DNA from: Flavobacteriaceae bacterium
GTDB lineage: Bacteria > Bacteroidota > Bacteroidia > Flavobacteriales > Weeksellaceae
Reading direction: 5' to 3'
DNA length: 10,687 bases
Assembly (NCBI GenBank): GCA_031289875.1
Contig: JAITOO010000032.1
Location: 1 to 10,687 of the forward strand
Shown here: positions 1 through 7,321 of the stretch, piece by piece
How the letters are laid out: every line of letters starts with the position of its first letter
Numbering within the stretch: the first letter of the stretch is position 1
Notes under the pieces: generated by a model
Databases searched by the model: none
What the model saw: only the letters and a program-made list of their open reading frames with translations
What the model was told of the DNA's origin: nothing
Program-made: the position numbers and the translations under genes

Positions 1-326
1 GCGACGGCTACGGCAGTATCGTTCCGCGCCACCCTGCGCAGCTATATGAGGCTTTCGGCTATTTTCTGCTGTTTTTGAGCCTGTTGTACCTCTTTTTCAA
101 GACAGAAAAGAAAAAATATATCGGTTGGATTTTCGGCTATTTTTTGATTATTCTTTTCGGTCTTCGATTTATCATTGAATTTTTTAAAGAACCGCAAGGC
201 GAAGAATCTATCAATTGGTTCGGCTTGAATACGGGACAGTGGCTGAGCGTACCGTTCATCTTAGCTGGAATTTACATTCTGGCGACGGCAAAAAACAGAA
301 TTTATACACCTCAAAAATCTAAATAA
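1..326 (+). CDS. lgt: Prolipoprotein diacylglyceryl transferase, C-terminal part (5' truncated by window edge)
   Basis: Lgt is an inner-membrane enzyme that moves diacylglycerol from phosphatidylglycerol onto the lipobox cysteine of prolipoproteins, the first step of lipoprotein maturation. The open frame runs from the window edge (first full codon at position 3) to TAA at 324-326, about 107 residues. It begins just before the family motif R-H-P-A-Q-L-Y-E, followed by a membrane segment (YFLLFLSLLYLFF), a second one (IGWIFGYFLIILFGLRF) running into the RFIIEFFKEP motif, and a last one after LNTGQWLSVP (FILAGIYILA). This order is typical of Lgt C-termini. The N-terminal half, including its catalytic His/Arg residues, lies outside the window, so completeness cannot be judged. 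The next gene starts 4 bp downstream, suggesting co-transcription with a gene whose product is itself a lipoprotein. Confidence 0.93.
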   Translation, partial: DGYGSIVPRHPAQLYEAFGYFLLFLSLLYLFFKTEKKKYIGWIFGYFLIILFGLRFIIEFFKEPQGEESINWFGLNTGQWLSVPFILAGIYILATAKNRIYTPQKSK

Positions 327-330
327 TAAT

Positions 331-1371
331 ATGTTGCAAAAAAAAGTAATGTACAGGTTATTTTTCATTTTCGCTTTGACGCTCATCAGTTGCAAAAATG
401 ACGAAAGCATCAGTATCAGCACCAATTTTGACCGTTTGGACGACAATCCGCTACGATTTGAGGGCAAACTTCCTCTCGAATTCAGTTCGGAAGATGCAAA
501 GATTGATTCTTATTCCGTAAAACTCAACGACAAAGTTTATAACAATCAGAAAAATATTGTGTTGGATACTGTCAATTCTAAATTGGGCTTGAATTATTTC
601 GTCCTGACAGTCAATTACAACGGAAAATATCACAAAGAAATTGACGGACAGTTTACGATTTTTTCCAACGTGAAAGAAAAAAAACTGACATACAAAATTA
701 TTCAAGAATATCCTCACAATCCTCAACTATTTACGGAAGGATTTATTTATAAAAACGGTATAATTTACGAAAGTTCGGGACAGTACGGCAAATCGCAATT
801 AGTGAAATACGCTTTGGGTTCTGAAACCTTCTCGCAAAGCGTGAAAAACGACCCGAATATTTTCGGCGAAGGAATTTCTATTGTGAACGGAAAAATTTAT
901 CAGCTTTCATACCGCGAAAGAAAAGGCTTCATCTACGATGAAGCTACGCTGAAACCGATAGGACAGTTCACTCTACCGCCAAGCATCGCGGAAGGCTGGG
1001 GCAGCACTACCCTCTCGGACGGCGGGATTGTTGTTTCGGACAGCACTCCAACGCTCAAATTCTTCGACGACAAGTTCAATTTCATCAAGTCCGTTACGGT
1101 AACAGGCTATGACACAGTCTATTCTCAGGTCAATGAATTGGAATATGCCAACGGCTGCATTTATTCCAATGTTTTTGGCAACAATTCCATTTTGGTCATT
1201 GACCCGAAAACGGGAGAAGTCCTTGCCAAAGGCGATTTTACGGAATTGGTGAATAAAAACAAAACCAACGAGGAAGCTGTTCTCAACGGAATTGCTCATA
1301 TTTCGGGCAACACTTTTTTGATTACAGGTAAATTTTGGTCAAAAATTTACAAAGTAGAGCTGATTTATTGA
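331..1371 (+). CDS. Glutamine cyclotransferase family lipoprotein (glutaminyl-peptide cyclotransferase)
   Basis: This 346-residue protein belongs to the plant/bacterial glutaminyl cyclase family (five-bladed beta-propeller), which turns N-terminal Gln into pyroglutamate and releases ammonia. Residues 1-21 form a lipoprotein signal peptide ending in a lipobox (L-I-S-C, Cys21), so the protein should be membrane anchored. The acidic residues just after the Cys (C-K-N-D-E) loosely resemble the surface-export signal of flavobacterial lipoproteins. Residues ~22-115 are an extra N-terminal region, probably beta-rich. The cyclase domain follows: F-T-E-G-F then Y-E-S-S-G-x-Y-G-K-S near 135-155, N-E-L-E-Y with an IDPKTG strand near 265-295, and V-L-N-G-I-A...L-I-T-G-K-F-W at the C-terminus, all family landmarks. 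Start: ATG 331 sits 4 bp after lgt; ATG 349 (M7) would also leave a good signal peptide. Substrate is unknown, and activity is inferred from family membership. Confidence 0.88.
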   Translation: MLQKKVMYRLFFIFALTLISCKNDESISISTNFDRLDDNPLRFEGKLPLEFSSEDAKIDSYSVKLNDKVYNNQKNIVLDTVNSKLGLNYFVLTVNYNGKYHKEIDGQFTIFSNVKEKKLTYKIIQEYPHNPQLFTEGFIYKNGIIYESSGQYGKSQLVKYALGSETFSQSVKNDPNIFGEGISIVNGKIYQLSYRERKGFIYDEATLKPIGQFTLPPSIAEGWGSTTLSDGGIVVSDSTPTLKFFDDKFNFIKSVTVTGYDTVYSQVNELEYANGCIYSNVFGNNSILVIDPKTGEVLAKGDFTELVNKNKTNEEAVLNGIAHISGNTFLITGKFWSKIYKVELIY

Positions 1372-1398
1372 TTGAAAATTAAAATTTAAAGGAAAAAT

Positions 1399-1782
1399 AT
1401 GAGTTTTTTTAAAGAATTTAAAGGATTTGCCCTTCGGGGAAATGTAATTGATTTGGCTGTCGGCGTGATTATTGGCGGAGCTTTTGGGAGAATCATCAGT
1501 TCGTTAGTAGAGGACGTTATCACCCCGCTTGTGCTAAAACCTGCTCTGGAAGCGGCAAATGTAGATGAACTGACAAAATTGACCATTTCGGGAACGGCAA
1601 TCAAGTACGGGAATTTTCTTTCTGCTTGTATCTCTTTCATTATCATTGCTTTTTGTTTGTTTTTGATTATCAAAGGCATCAATTTTTTGAACAAGAAGAA
1701 AGAGGAAGAAGCCTCCCCTGCACCGACAAAACAGGAAGAACTGCTTGCTGAAATCAGAGATTTGCTGAAAAAGAAAAAATAG
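1399..1782 (+). CDS. mscL: Large-conductance mechanosensitive channel MscL
   Basis: MscL is a homopentameric inner-membrane channel that opens under high membrane tension and releases solutes during hypo-osmotic shock. The 127-residue product has the usual length. An amphipathic N-terminal helix (FFKEFKGFALRGNVIDLAVG) leads into TM1 with the small-residue pore face GVIIGGAFGRIISSLVEDVITP, one of the best-conserved MscL segments. A short periplasmic loop (~50-70) contains YGNFLSACISF at the start of TM2 (IIIAFCLFLIIKGINFL). A charged cytoplasmic helix follows (PTKQEELLAEIRDLLKKKK), ending in four lysines. The start ATG is preceded by AAAGGA at 1388-1393, a better Shine-Dalgarno match than most genes here have. 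It lies 27 bp after the cyclotransferase gene and is probably in the same transcript. No residues look missing. Confidence 0.97.
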   Translation: MSFFKEFKGFALRGNVIDLAVGVIIGGAFGRIISSLVEDVITPLVLKPALEAANVDELTKLTISGTAIKYGNFLSACISFIIIAFCLFLIIKGINFLNKKKEEEASPAPTKQEELLAEIRDLLKKKK

Positions 1783-1908
1783 GAGTAATGGACATTTTTT
1801 TCGGATAAAATACATAACTACTTGGAAATCATGACGATAACAATTCCTATGATTCTCGCCAAAGCAGAATATACAAATTTTGTGTTACCTTCTGTCCACA
1901 AACTTGTT

Positions 1909-1961
1909 TCGTAATCAATCTATGTACCCATTGATTATGATGACAATAAACAGAATCAATG
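1909..1961. repeat. Intergenic inverted repeats: hairpin plus third copy of the AATCAAT heptamer
   Basis: Between convergent mscL and marC, positions 1909-1919 (TCGTAATCAAT) can pair with 1930-1940 (ATTGATTATGA): 11 pairs including one G-U, around a 10-nt loop. A third copy of the heptamer (AATCAAT, inside AATCAATG at 1954-1961) can instead pair with CATTGATT at 1929-1936, so two mutually exclusive hairpins are possible. No T-tract follows on either strand, so this is not a classical rho-independent terminator. Its role is unknown: mRNA 3'-end structure, a protein-binding palindrome, or chance in AT-rich DNA. Confidence 0.5.
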
Positions 1962-1965
1962 TAAT

Positions 1966-2026
1966 AAAAAAATGGTTTTATTCGTCGGTAATTTTTGATA
2001 ATGTACTGAAAATTGCAGTGAAAACC
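1966..2026 (-). terminator. Possible weak terminator after marC
   Basis: On the minus strand just past the marC stop, GGTTTT (complement of 2021-2026) can pair with AAAACC (complement of 1974-1979), followed by a run of seven T (complement of 1966-1972). The interior also holds small AT-rich pairings (AATTTT/AAAATT and ACTG/CAGT). The stem is short and the loop long, so this is only a candidate transcript end. Confidence 0.25.
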
Positions 2027-2031
2027 GTAAA

Positions 2032-2622
2032 TTAATGCAGTTTTTCTACTAATGAGGCGATATTTGCCGTAAACAGTTTTATGGAAATTGCCAGTAAAAT
2101 CACGCCAAAAACTTTTTTTAGAATGGAAATTCCGCCATTTCCGAGCCATTGTTCCAATTTTCCGCAATATCTCAAAACCAAATAGACGAGAATCATGTTC
2201 AGAATTATTGCAACTATAATATTTTCAACATGATACTGCGCTTTCAGCGATAGAACGGTGGTTAATGCGCCCGCACCTGCGATGAGCGGGAATGCCAGAG
2301 GTATAATTGACGTAGTTCCGGGAGCTTCCGTCTTATTTATTTCGATTCCCAAAATCATTTCTACGGCGATAATAAACAGCACAAACGCACCTGCCACAGC
2401 AAAAGACGGAAGGTCTATTCCTATGATTGTCAATATTTTCTCTCCTAAAAACAAAAATGCTATCAAAAGCGTGCAGGCAACTACAGCAGTTTTTTCAGCT
2501 TGAATGTAACCCGCTTTTTCTTTGATGTTTACGACAATAGGAATGCTGCCGATTATGTCAATTATGGCAAACAAAACCATGAAACAACTGGTAATTTCCT
2601 GTAATGAAAAGTGAAAAGTCAT
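2032..2622 (-). CDS. MarC/NAAS family integral membrane protein
   Basis: This is a 196-residue inner-membrane protein of the MarC (NAAS, UPF0056) family. The role is not established; the old link to multiple antibiotic resistance in E. coli has not held up, and some relatives are tied to amino-acid export. Family landmarks visible are F-A-I-I-D-I-I-G-S-I-P-I-V in the first membrane segment, I-K-E-K-A loop residues, and the central PLAFPLIAGAGALTTVL, which is the most typical MarC stretch. Hydrophobic profile suggests six membrane segments. A longer frame opens at 2661, but its first 13 residues (YLCRSGLITHKF) are not MarC-like and overlap a promoter whose predicted transcription start is near 2645, so ATG 2622 is chosen. 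It follows batD in the same direction with a 62-bp gap, so it may be expressed both from its own promoter and by read-through of the bat operon. Confidence 0.9.
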   Translation of the reverse strand: MTFHFSLQEITSCFMVLFAIIDIIGSIPIVVNIKEKAGYIQAEKTAVVACTLLIAFLFLGEKILTIIGIDLPSFAVAGAFVLFIIAVEMILGIEINKTEAPGTTSIIPLAFPLIAGAGALTTVLSLKAQYHVENIIVAIILNMILVYLVLRYCGKLEQWLGNGGISILKKVFGVILLAISIKLFTANIASLVEKLH

Positions 2623-2650
2623 AAATTTATGGGTGATTAAACCCGAACGG

Positions 2651-2678
2651 CAAAGATACAAAATTTAATCCTCGCAAA
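2651..2678 (-). promoter_or_regulatory. Bacteroidota-type promoter for the marC-family gene
   Basis: On the minus strand TTTG (2678-2675), a 16-bp spacer and TATCTTTG (2658-2651) match the Bacteroidota primary sigma factor pattern (-33 TTTG or TTG, -7 TAnnTTTG); the spacer is slightly short. The predicted transcript starts near 2645, giving a leader of about 22 nt before ATG 2622. The site sits exactly in the gap between batD and the marC-family gene, which supports its being real. Confidence 0.6.
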
Positions 2679-2684
2679 GAAATT

Positions 2685-4475
2685 TCACGCTTGAAGCAGT
2701 TTTTTTATCACCGTTTCGGATTTCATGAAAGTTGATACCAGCAATTCGTCTTCGGTAACGGGCGAATATTTTTCAATTTGCGATTTCAATAACAATTCTT
2801 TCCAGCTTTCCGACAAAATTTGACCGTATTTATTTAGCAACTTCTCCTCAATTTCTTCCCAAGAAGTCGTATTCTCAGGCACTTGCAAGTTTTGACTTGC
2901 TGATTTAATCAAAACGCTGTTTAAAAGCGTATAAAATTCGGATTTTTTACCCTCGTTGGCTAACCGGTTCAAAATCTGCAACTCAGAAGAAAAATCAACG
3001 GCAGCCGGAACAGCGGCAATTTGCAATTTTGCCTGTTTGGACTTTTCCTTATCCTTTTCTTCGATAGAAATGCTGTTCTCCTGCGATTTCAGCGTTTTTT
3101 TCTTCTTTTTCAGTCCAAAAATAATTAAAATCAGACAAGCGAACGCCAAAAGCGAGAGGGAAATCAGCATCAAAAGTCCACGTTGATTTTTGCCTTCCCA
3201 AACGGTTTCAATTACCTTTTTCGGATTGGAAATTAAATTGTCTTTGTTGTCGGAAAAGTTTTGCTCCTGCATTTGCGAATTGCTTTTTGCCGCTGCCGAA
3301 TCTCCCGCAACTTTCAATATTATCGGCTTGGAAATTAATGTTTTATAACTTCCTGTCTGTGGATTGAAAAAAACAAAAGGTTGTACGTCTATTTTGAAAT
3401 TACCGCCTGTCTGCGGAACTAACACATTGGAAGATACCATATTACCGACCATTCCTTCCGATGTTGGCGCTGCCTTTGATTTGTCTTTCGGAGGATATTG
3501 TTCTATTCCCTTCGGGACGACCAAAGCGGGCGTTTTCACCAACTCCAAATTTCCTTTTCCGGAGACTTCTACTGTAACGGTTACAGATTCGCCGCTGTTT
3601 ACCGCCGTGCGGTTCGGCACGACACTCAGATTGTAATCTCCCACAACGCCGTAAAAATCTTTCGGAGAATTTTCGGGCAGTTTTTTTGCCGTAATCACCA
3701 CAGGCTCAGACTTGATGTTAATTTCATTTTCATCAAAAAATCCATTGGACACAACCAAAGCGAGCGTGAACGGCTCAATTCTGATACTTCCTGTATGAGT
3801 GGGAAACAGTACGTACTGTGCGATAACTTTGGAGTAATACAAATAGCCGTTTACAACTTCCTGCTGATAGATGCCAATATTCTCATTTACACGCTGAACG
3901 ATCAATCCTTTGAATGCCGGCGGTATAATTTCTCCTGAGCTGTTGAGGAAATCCACCCGCCGTGTGTAAAATTTCAACTGACCGATGATTTCTTCATTTC
4001 GATAAGGGTTTGTGTTTGAGAGCTTTAAAGTCAAAAAGGCTTCCTCTCCCGATTTTGTTTCTGAGCCCAAAGCATCATCAGGCATATTGGAAACTCCGTT
4101 AATTTTTATGGTAAATGGCTGGGTCTGATAAAGTTTGCCATCTACCATTATTTTGGCTGCTCCCACTTTGACAACGCCCGCCTGCATAGGTTTCAGTCCT
4201 AATTCGTAGCCGAGTTCCAAAACAGCATCGCCGTTGGAGTAGGCTCTGTTTTGTACGAATTGGCGGCTGACAATATGCGCGTTAATGAATGTAGGAAGCT
4301 GCATGTCGCCGATGTCCCGCACATTTTTATTTTTCACGGACAAGATGAATTGTACGGAAATCACATCGTTAATTTCGGCTTCTTTCTGCTGAGGTACAGC
4401 CTGAAAAGTAATTTGGGACATCATGAATGAAATCCCCATAAAAAAGAAATTCAATAAAAATAATTTTTTTTTCAT
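2685..4475 (-). CDS. batD: BatD, oxygen tolerance protein
   Basis: BatD is the large periplasmic-facing member of the Bat (Bacteroides aerotolerance) group; its molecular role is unknown, probably protein-protein contacts with the VWA proteins BatA/BatB. The 596-residue product has a signal peptide (MKKKLFLLNFFFMGISFMMSQ), a long beta-rich region of repeated immunoglobulin-like sandwiches to ~residue 410, one membrane segment at ~433-455 (LLMLISLSLLAFACLILIIFGL) followed by a KKKKK stop-transfer patch, and a ~140-residue cytoplasmic helical tail. This is the full family layout. A longer frame begins with TTG at 4490, overlapping batC, but ATG 4475 has a purine-rich AAAAAAGG just upstream and gives a clean signal peptide, so I chose it. 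The batC stop is 8 bp upstream. It is the last gene of the bat operon. Confidence 0.9.
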   Translation of the reverse strand: MKKKLFLLNFFFMGISFMMSQITFQAVPQQKEAEINDVISVQFILSVKNKNVRDIGDMQLPTFINAHIVSRQFVQNRAYSNGDAVLELGYELGLKPMQAGVVKVGAAKIMVDGKLYQTQPFTIKINGVSNMPDDALGSETKSGEEAFLTLKLSNTNPYRNEEIIGQLKFYTRRVDFLNSSGEIIPPAFKGLIVQRVNENIGIYQQEVVNGYLYYSKVIAQYVLFPTHTGSIRIEPFTLALVVSNGFFDENEINIKSEPVVITAKKLPENSPKDFYGVVGDYNLSVVPNRTAVNSGESVTVTVEVSGKGNLELVKTPALVVPKGIEQYPPKDKSKAAPTSEGMVGNMVSSNVLVPQTGGNFKIDVQPFVFFNPQTGSYKTLISKPIILKVAGDSAAAKSNSQMQEQNFSDNKDNLISNPKKVIETVWEGKNQRGLLMLISLSLLAFACLILIIFGLKKKKKTLKSQENSISIEEKDKEKSKQAKLQIAAVPAAVDFSSELQILNRLANEGKKSEFYTLLNSVLIKSASQNLQVPENTTSWEEIEEKLLNKYGQILSESWKELLLKSQIEKYSPVTEDELLVSTFMKSETVIKKLLQA

Positions 4476-4483
4476 TGCCTTTT

Positions 4484-5281
4484 TTACCAATCTTTGTCTC
4501 TCTGCCTGTCAGCAGAAGGTATTTTTTTGTTAATAATTTTTTGTTGTGCTTGTTGTTCCTGCCTGCTCATTGCTTCCAAAATTCCATCGTAATATTGCCG
4601 TTGTCCGTTTTGCTGTTGATTTTCTGACGGATTATCCGGTTGATTTTTAATGGACTGCGTTTGATTTTCATTTCCCTGACCTTGCCCCGACCGGTTTTGA
4701 TTTTGCCCGCCTGAATTTCCCGAATTATTCGGCACGGATTGATTTTGCCCCGCTTGATTGCTGTCAGGACGGTTTTGGTTGTTGTTTTGGTTATTATTTT
4801 GGCTGGAATTTTGTTGATTTTTGTCGTCTTGCTGCCGGTTTTGCTGCTGTTGTTTCAGTTTCTGTTTTGCCAGCGCATAGTTATAGCGAGCTTCTTCGTC
4901 GCTCGGATTGAGTTTCAGAGCGTTCTTGAAAGCTTCTGCTGCTTTGGCAAAATCTTTCTTTTTGTAATAGCTGTCGCCCGCATTGAAATACGCCATAGAC
5001 TGTTCTTTTTTTTCGCTCGCTAATTTAGTGGATTTTTCAAATTGAGAAATCGCGGTGTCATATTTTTTTAGTTGATACATCGCATTGCCGAGATTGTAGT
5101 TGGCTTTGAAAGATTTTTTATCTTCCTGCACTGCCCGTAAATAGTTTGCTCCCGCCTCGTCGTAAGAAGAAATCATATACTGTTTGTTTCCTTCCTTGAT
5201 GTAGTTTCCGGCTTTGTCCTGAGCAGACAAAATTGCCGAAAACAAAATTGTGGCAACTAAAAAAATATTTTTAGCAATCAT
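4484..5281 (-). CDS. batC: BatC, TPR protein with Q/N-rich linker
   Basis: BatC is the tetratricopeptide member of the Bat complex, thought to act in the periplasm as a scaffold. The 265 residues divide into a signal peptide (1-20, ending LSAQ), three TPR-like repeats at ~26-53, 59-92 and 96-129 (e.g. YNLGNAMYQLKKYDTAISQFE and FAKAAEAFKNALKLNPSDEEA), a low-complexity Q/N/S/G-rich linker at ~144-229, and a compact C-terminus with G-I-L-E-A-M-S-R-Q-E-Q-Q and a terminal K-D-W. I recall a similar tail in other Bacteroidota BatC proteins, which suggests a binding function. ATG 5281 follows the batB stop by 17 bp. The TPR class alone would be generic; the operon position fixes the name. Confidence 0.88.
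   Translation of the reverse strand: MIAKNIFLVATILFSAILSAQDKAGNYIKEGNKQYMISSYDEAGANYLRAVQEDKKSFKANYNLGNAMYQLKKYDTAISQFEKSTKLASEKKEQSMAYFNAGDSYYKKKDFAKAAEAFKNALKLNPSDEEARYNYALAKQKLKQQQQNRQQDDKNQQNSSQNNNQNNNQNRPDSNQAGQNQSVPNNSGNSGGQNQNRSGQGQGNENQTQSIKNQPDNPSENQQQNGQRQYYDGILEAMSRQEQQAQQKIINKKIPSADRQRDKDW
4595..4852 (-). repeat. Q/N-rich low-complexity segment within batC
   Basis: This stretch encodes residues ~144-229 of BatC, dominated by Gln, Asn, Ser and Gly with no clear repeat period. Codons are mixed (CAA and CAG for Gln, AAT and AAC for Asn), so it is not a pure trinucleotide expansion, though the asparagine/glutamine blocks near 4773-4815 are locally repetitive. It is likely a disordered, hydrophilic tether between the TPR domain and the conserved C-terminal peptide. 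Confidence 0.75.
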
Positions 5282-5298
5282 GGTACAAAATTACAGTT

Positions 5299-6309
5299 TT
5301 AAATGTTAAAATCATGCTTGTAATTTGTTAATGAAACGATAATCAACAAAATTAATGCTCCGCCGACAAAAAATTGAAAAAATTGTTTAGAATCATACGC
5401 AATAGAAGTTGATTGTTCCTTTTTATTTAAAAATGAGGTTGCATGAACCACTGCTGTACTGATTTCTTCCGAACTTCCGCCGTAAAAATAGCTTCCGCCC
5501 GTGTATGAAGCGAGTTTCTTCAACGAATTATCTTCCAATTTGGAAAGAACCACCTCTCCGTTTTGGTCTTTTTTGTAATCGGAATAACCGAAGTCATTCT
5601 CCATTGGAATCGGTGCGCCCTGCAGAGTTCCCACGCCGACGCAATAAATTGTAATATGCTTGTTTTCAGCCAAATCAACTGCTTCGCTGATATTTCCTTC
5701 ATGCGCTTCGCCGTCGGAAATCAAAACAATAGCTTTGGATGTCGAGTTGTTTTGAGAGAGCATATTCGCTGCTTCGGAAACTGCGGCTGCCACATTCGTT
5801 CCTTGCGCAGTAATTAGTTGTGTGCCAATATTTTGAAGATACAATTCTGCCGCTCCGTAATCGTTGGACAACGGCATTACGGAATACGCCCGCCCTGCAA
5901 AAATTACGATTCCGACACGGTCGCCGCCGAGTTTTCCGATAATATCGTCGATGATTTTCTTGGCTTTTTCCATTCTCGACGGGGCTACGTCCTGCGCATT
6001 CATGGAGTTGGAAACATCTATCGCAAAAACCATGTCGATTCCCTCGCGTTTGACTTCTTTTTTTTCTATTCCTGCCAAAAGATTTATCAGTCCAAAAACT
6101 ATCAGTCCGAAAGCACACAGTATCAGAATGTTATTCCTGACGAATTTTTTCAGACCAACATCGCGGAAAATTCTTTTTTGCAGGGAAATGTCCGCAAACT
6201 GACTGATTTTCTGCTTTTTCCATCGATACAGAACGAAAACTCTCCACACCAGAAACGGCAGGAGCAACAGCCAAAAAATGTACGATATTTTTTCAAATTC
6301 CCAGTTCAT
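5299..6309 (-). CDS. batB: BatB, membrane VWA-domain protein
   Basis: BatB is an inner-membrane protein with a von Willebrand factor A domain that binds a metal ion through a MIDAS site, probably for partner binding. With ATG 6309 the product has 336 residues: TM1 ~10-27, TM2 ~60-80 (ILILCAFGLIVFGLINLLAG), a VWA domain ~88-290 and a last TM ~310-328. The MIDAS is intact: D98-V-S100-N-S102, T171 in Q-G-T-N-V, and D199 in I-S-D-G-E. The VWA domain lies between TM2 and TM3. A longer frame begins with TTG two codons upstream; ATG is preferred. The BatA stop (TGA, 6320-6322) is 10 bp before, and batC starts 17 bp after. Paralogous to BatA, from which it differs in its MIDAS neighbourhood and C-terminus. 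Confidence 0.92.
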   Translation of the reverse strand: MNWEFEKISYIFWLLLLPFLVWRVFVLYRWKKQKISQFADISLQKRIFRDVGLKKFVRNNILILCAFGLIVFGLINLLAGIEKKEVKREGIDMVFAIDVSNSMNAQDVAPSRMEKAKKIIDDIIGKLGGDRVGIVIFAGRAYSVMPLSNDYGAAELYLQNIGTQLITAQGTNVAAAVSEAANMLSQNNSTSKAIVLISDGEAHEGNISEAVDLAENKHITIYCVGVGTLQGAPIPMENDFGYSDYKKDQNGEVVLSKLEDNSLKKLASYTGGSYFYGGSSEEISTAVVHATSFLNKKEQSTSIAYDSKQFFQFFVGGALILLIIVSLTNYKHDFNI

Positions 6310-6319
6310 TTTCAAATTC

Positions 6320-7321
6320 TCAATTAATTGTTCTTATCAATCCTCTTAAAAACAGTTCCAGCAGCAGCAAAAGCAATGCGGGAAGTAGAAATTTTCGATA
6401 TTCTTCGATATAAGTGTAATATTTCAAAGCATTGATGTCTGATTTCTCTAACTTATTGATATTCACGTAAATATCATGTAGACTTTGATTGTTCGTAGCG
6501 CGGAAATATTCGCCGCCTGTCTTCTCGGCGATAGCTTTAAGCAAATCTTCATCAATTTCTACTTTTTGAGGTTCAAACTCCAACTCTTTGGTAAGCAGAT
6601 TGATACGGGCAGGAAAAGGCGCAATTCCATTTGTCCCGATACCTATCGTATAGACTTTGATTCTCTTTTCACGAGCAATGTCGGCGGCGGTCAGAGGATC
6701 TACGAATCCTGAATTATTAACTCCGTCAGTCATCAAAATAATGATTTTTGATTTTGCCTTGCTGCCTTTCAAGTGATTAACAGCGGTTGCCAATCCCACG
6801 CCGATGGCTGTTCCCGCTTCCAAAGTCTGGGTTTGGAGATTTTCAATTTGTTGAATGAGAATGTTTTTGTCCATTGTCAGCGGAACTAAGGTCAGGGCTT
6901 CGCCCGAATAGGAAATCAGTCCGATTCTGTCCGCAAGTCGCTCTTTCACAAATTCTTCTGCAACGCCTTTCAGTGCGGTGAGGCGGTCGGGATGCAAATC
7001 TTTGGTGAGCATGCTCAGCGAGGTATCAACTGTGAGCATGATGTCAATGCCTTTCTCCTTTTGTACGGTTTTGGAGATGTCGGCAATGCGAGGTCTTGCC
7101 AAAGCCAAAATCAGCAAAGCGAGGACGGAGAGCCGAATCCAGAACAGAAACGGATTGAAAAAACGCAACAGGCTGTTTCGGGTTTTGAATGCCGCCAAAT
7201 CAGGAATAGCAATTGTCTTTGGTTTCCGTTTCTTCCTTAATTTCAGGAAAATGAAAATCGGAATTATCAGCAGTAATGCCAAAAACCAAGGGTGTCCAAA
7301 TTCCATGTTGCTGTTAATCAT
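6320..7321 (-). CDS. batA: BatA, membrane VWA-domain protein
   Basis: BatA is the first of the two membrane-bound VWA proteins of the Bat group and a likely client or partner of the MoxR ATPase encoded upstream. The 333 residues hold TM1 ~12-27 (FLALLLIIPIFIFLKL), TM2 ~57-76 (PFLFWIRLSVLALLILALARPR), the VWA domain ~90-295, and a final TM ~312-329. The L-A-L-A-R-P-R stretch before the VWA domain is typical of the family. MIDAS residues are all present: D99-T-S101-L-S103, T171 in A-G-T-A-I-G, and D199 in M-T-D-G-V-N. ATG 7321 overlaps the stop of the preceding gene by 8 bp; ATG 7306 (M6) is an alternative that would leave a 7-bp gap and is not excluded. Confidence 0.93.
   Translation of the reverse strand: MINSNMEFGHPWFLALLLIIPIFIFLKLRKKRKPKTIAIPDLAAFKTRNSLLRFFNPFLFWIRLSVLALLILALARPRIADISKTVQKEKGIDIMLTVDTSLSMLTKDLHPDRLTALKGVAEEFVKERLADRIGLISYSGEALTLVPLTMDKNILIQQIENLQTQTLEAGTAIGVGLATAVNHLKGSKAKSKIIILMTDGVNNSGFVDPLTAADIAREKRIKVYTIGIGTNGIAPFPARINLLTKELEFEPQKVEIDEDLLKAIAEKTGGEYFRATNNQSLHDIYVNINKLEKSDINALKYYTYIEEYRKFLLPALLLLLLELFLRGLIRTIN

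Noticed and set aside
1774..1805. A-rich/T-rich segment after mscL that could fold into an A-T stem (AAAAAAT/ATTTTTT)
   Set aside because: The stem has only A-T pairs and a 13-nt loop, too weak to call a terminator.
1831..1914. A 27-codon plus-strand reading frame (begins M-T-I-T-I-P-M) in the mscL/marC intergenic region
   Set aside because: No ribosome binding site or promoter stands out, no recognisable product, and its stop runs into the intergenic hairpin; length is within chance expectation.
1847..2167. A 106-codon minus-strand frame overlapping the 3' end of the marC-family gene
   Set aside because: More than a third lies in another frame of marC, the composition (many His, Tyr, Arg, Trp) is unlike neighbours, and no family is recognisable. 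A decayed element in 1847-2031 is possible but cannot be shown.
5286..5293. TAATTTTG on the minus strand just before batC, an exact match to the -7 pattern TAnnTTTG
   Set aside because: No TTG/TTTG is found at the right distance upstream, and transcription would begin at the batC ATG itself, leaving no leader; likely chance in AT-rich DNA inside the operon.
5699..6118. Long alternative frames inside batB (minus 5699-6118 and plus 5818-6327)
   Set aside because: They lie wholly or almost wholly within a well-supported VWA gene and show unusual composition (Arg/Cys/Phe-rich); they are shadows of batB.
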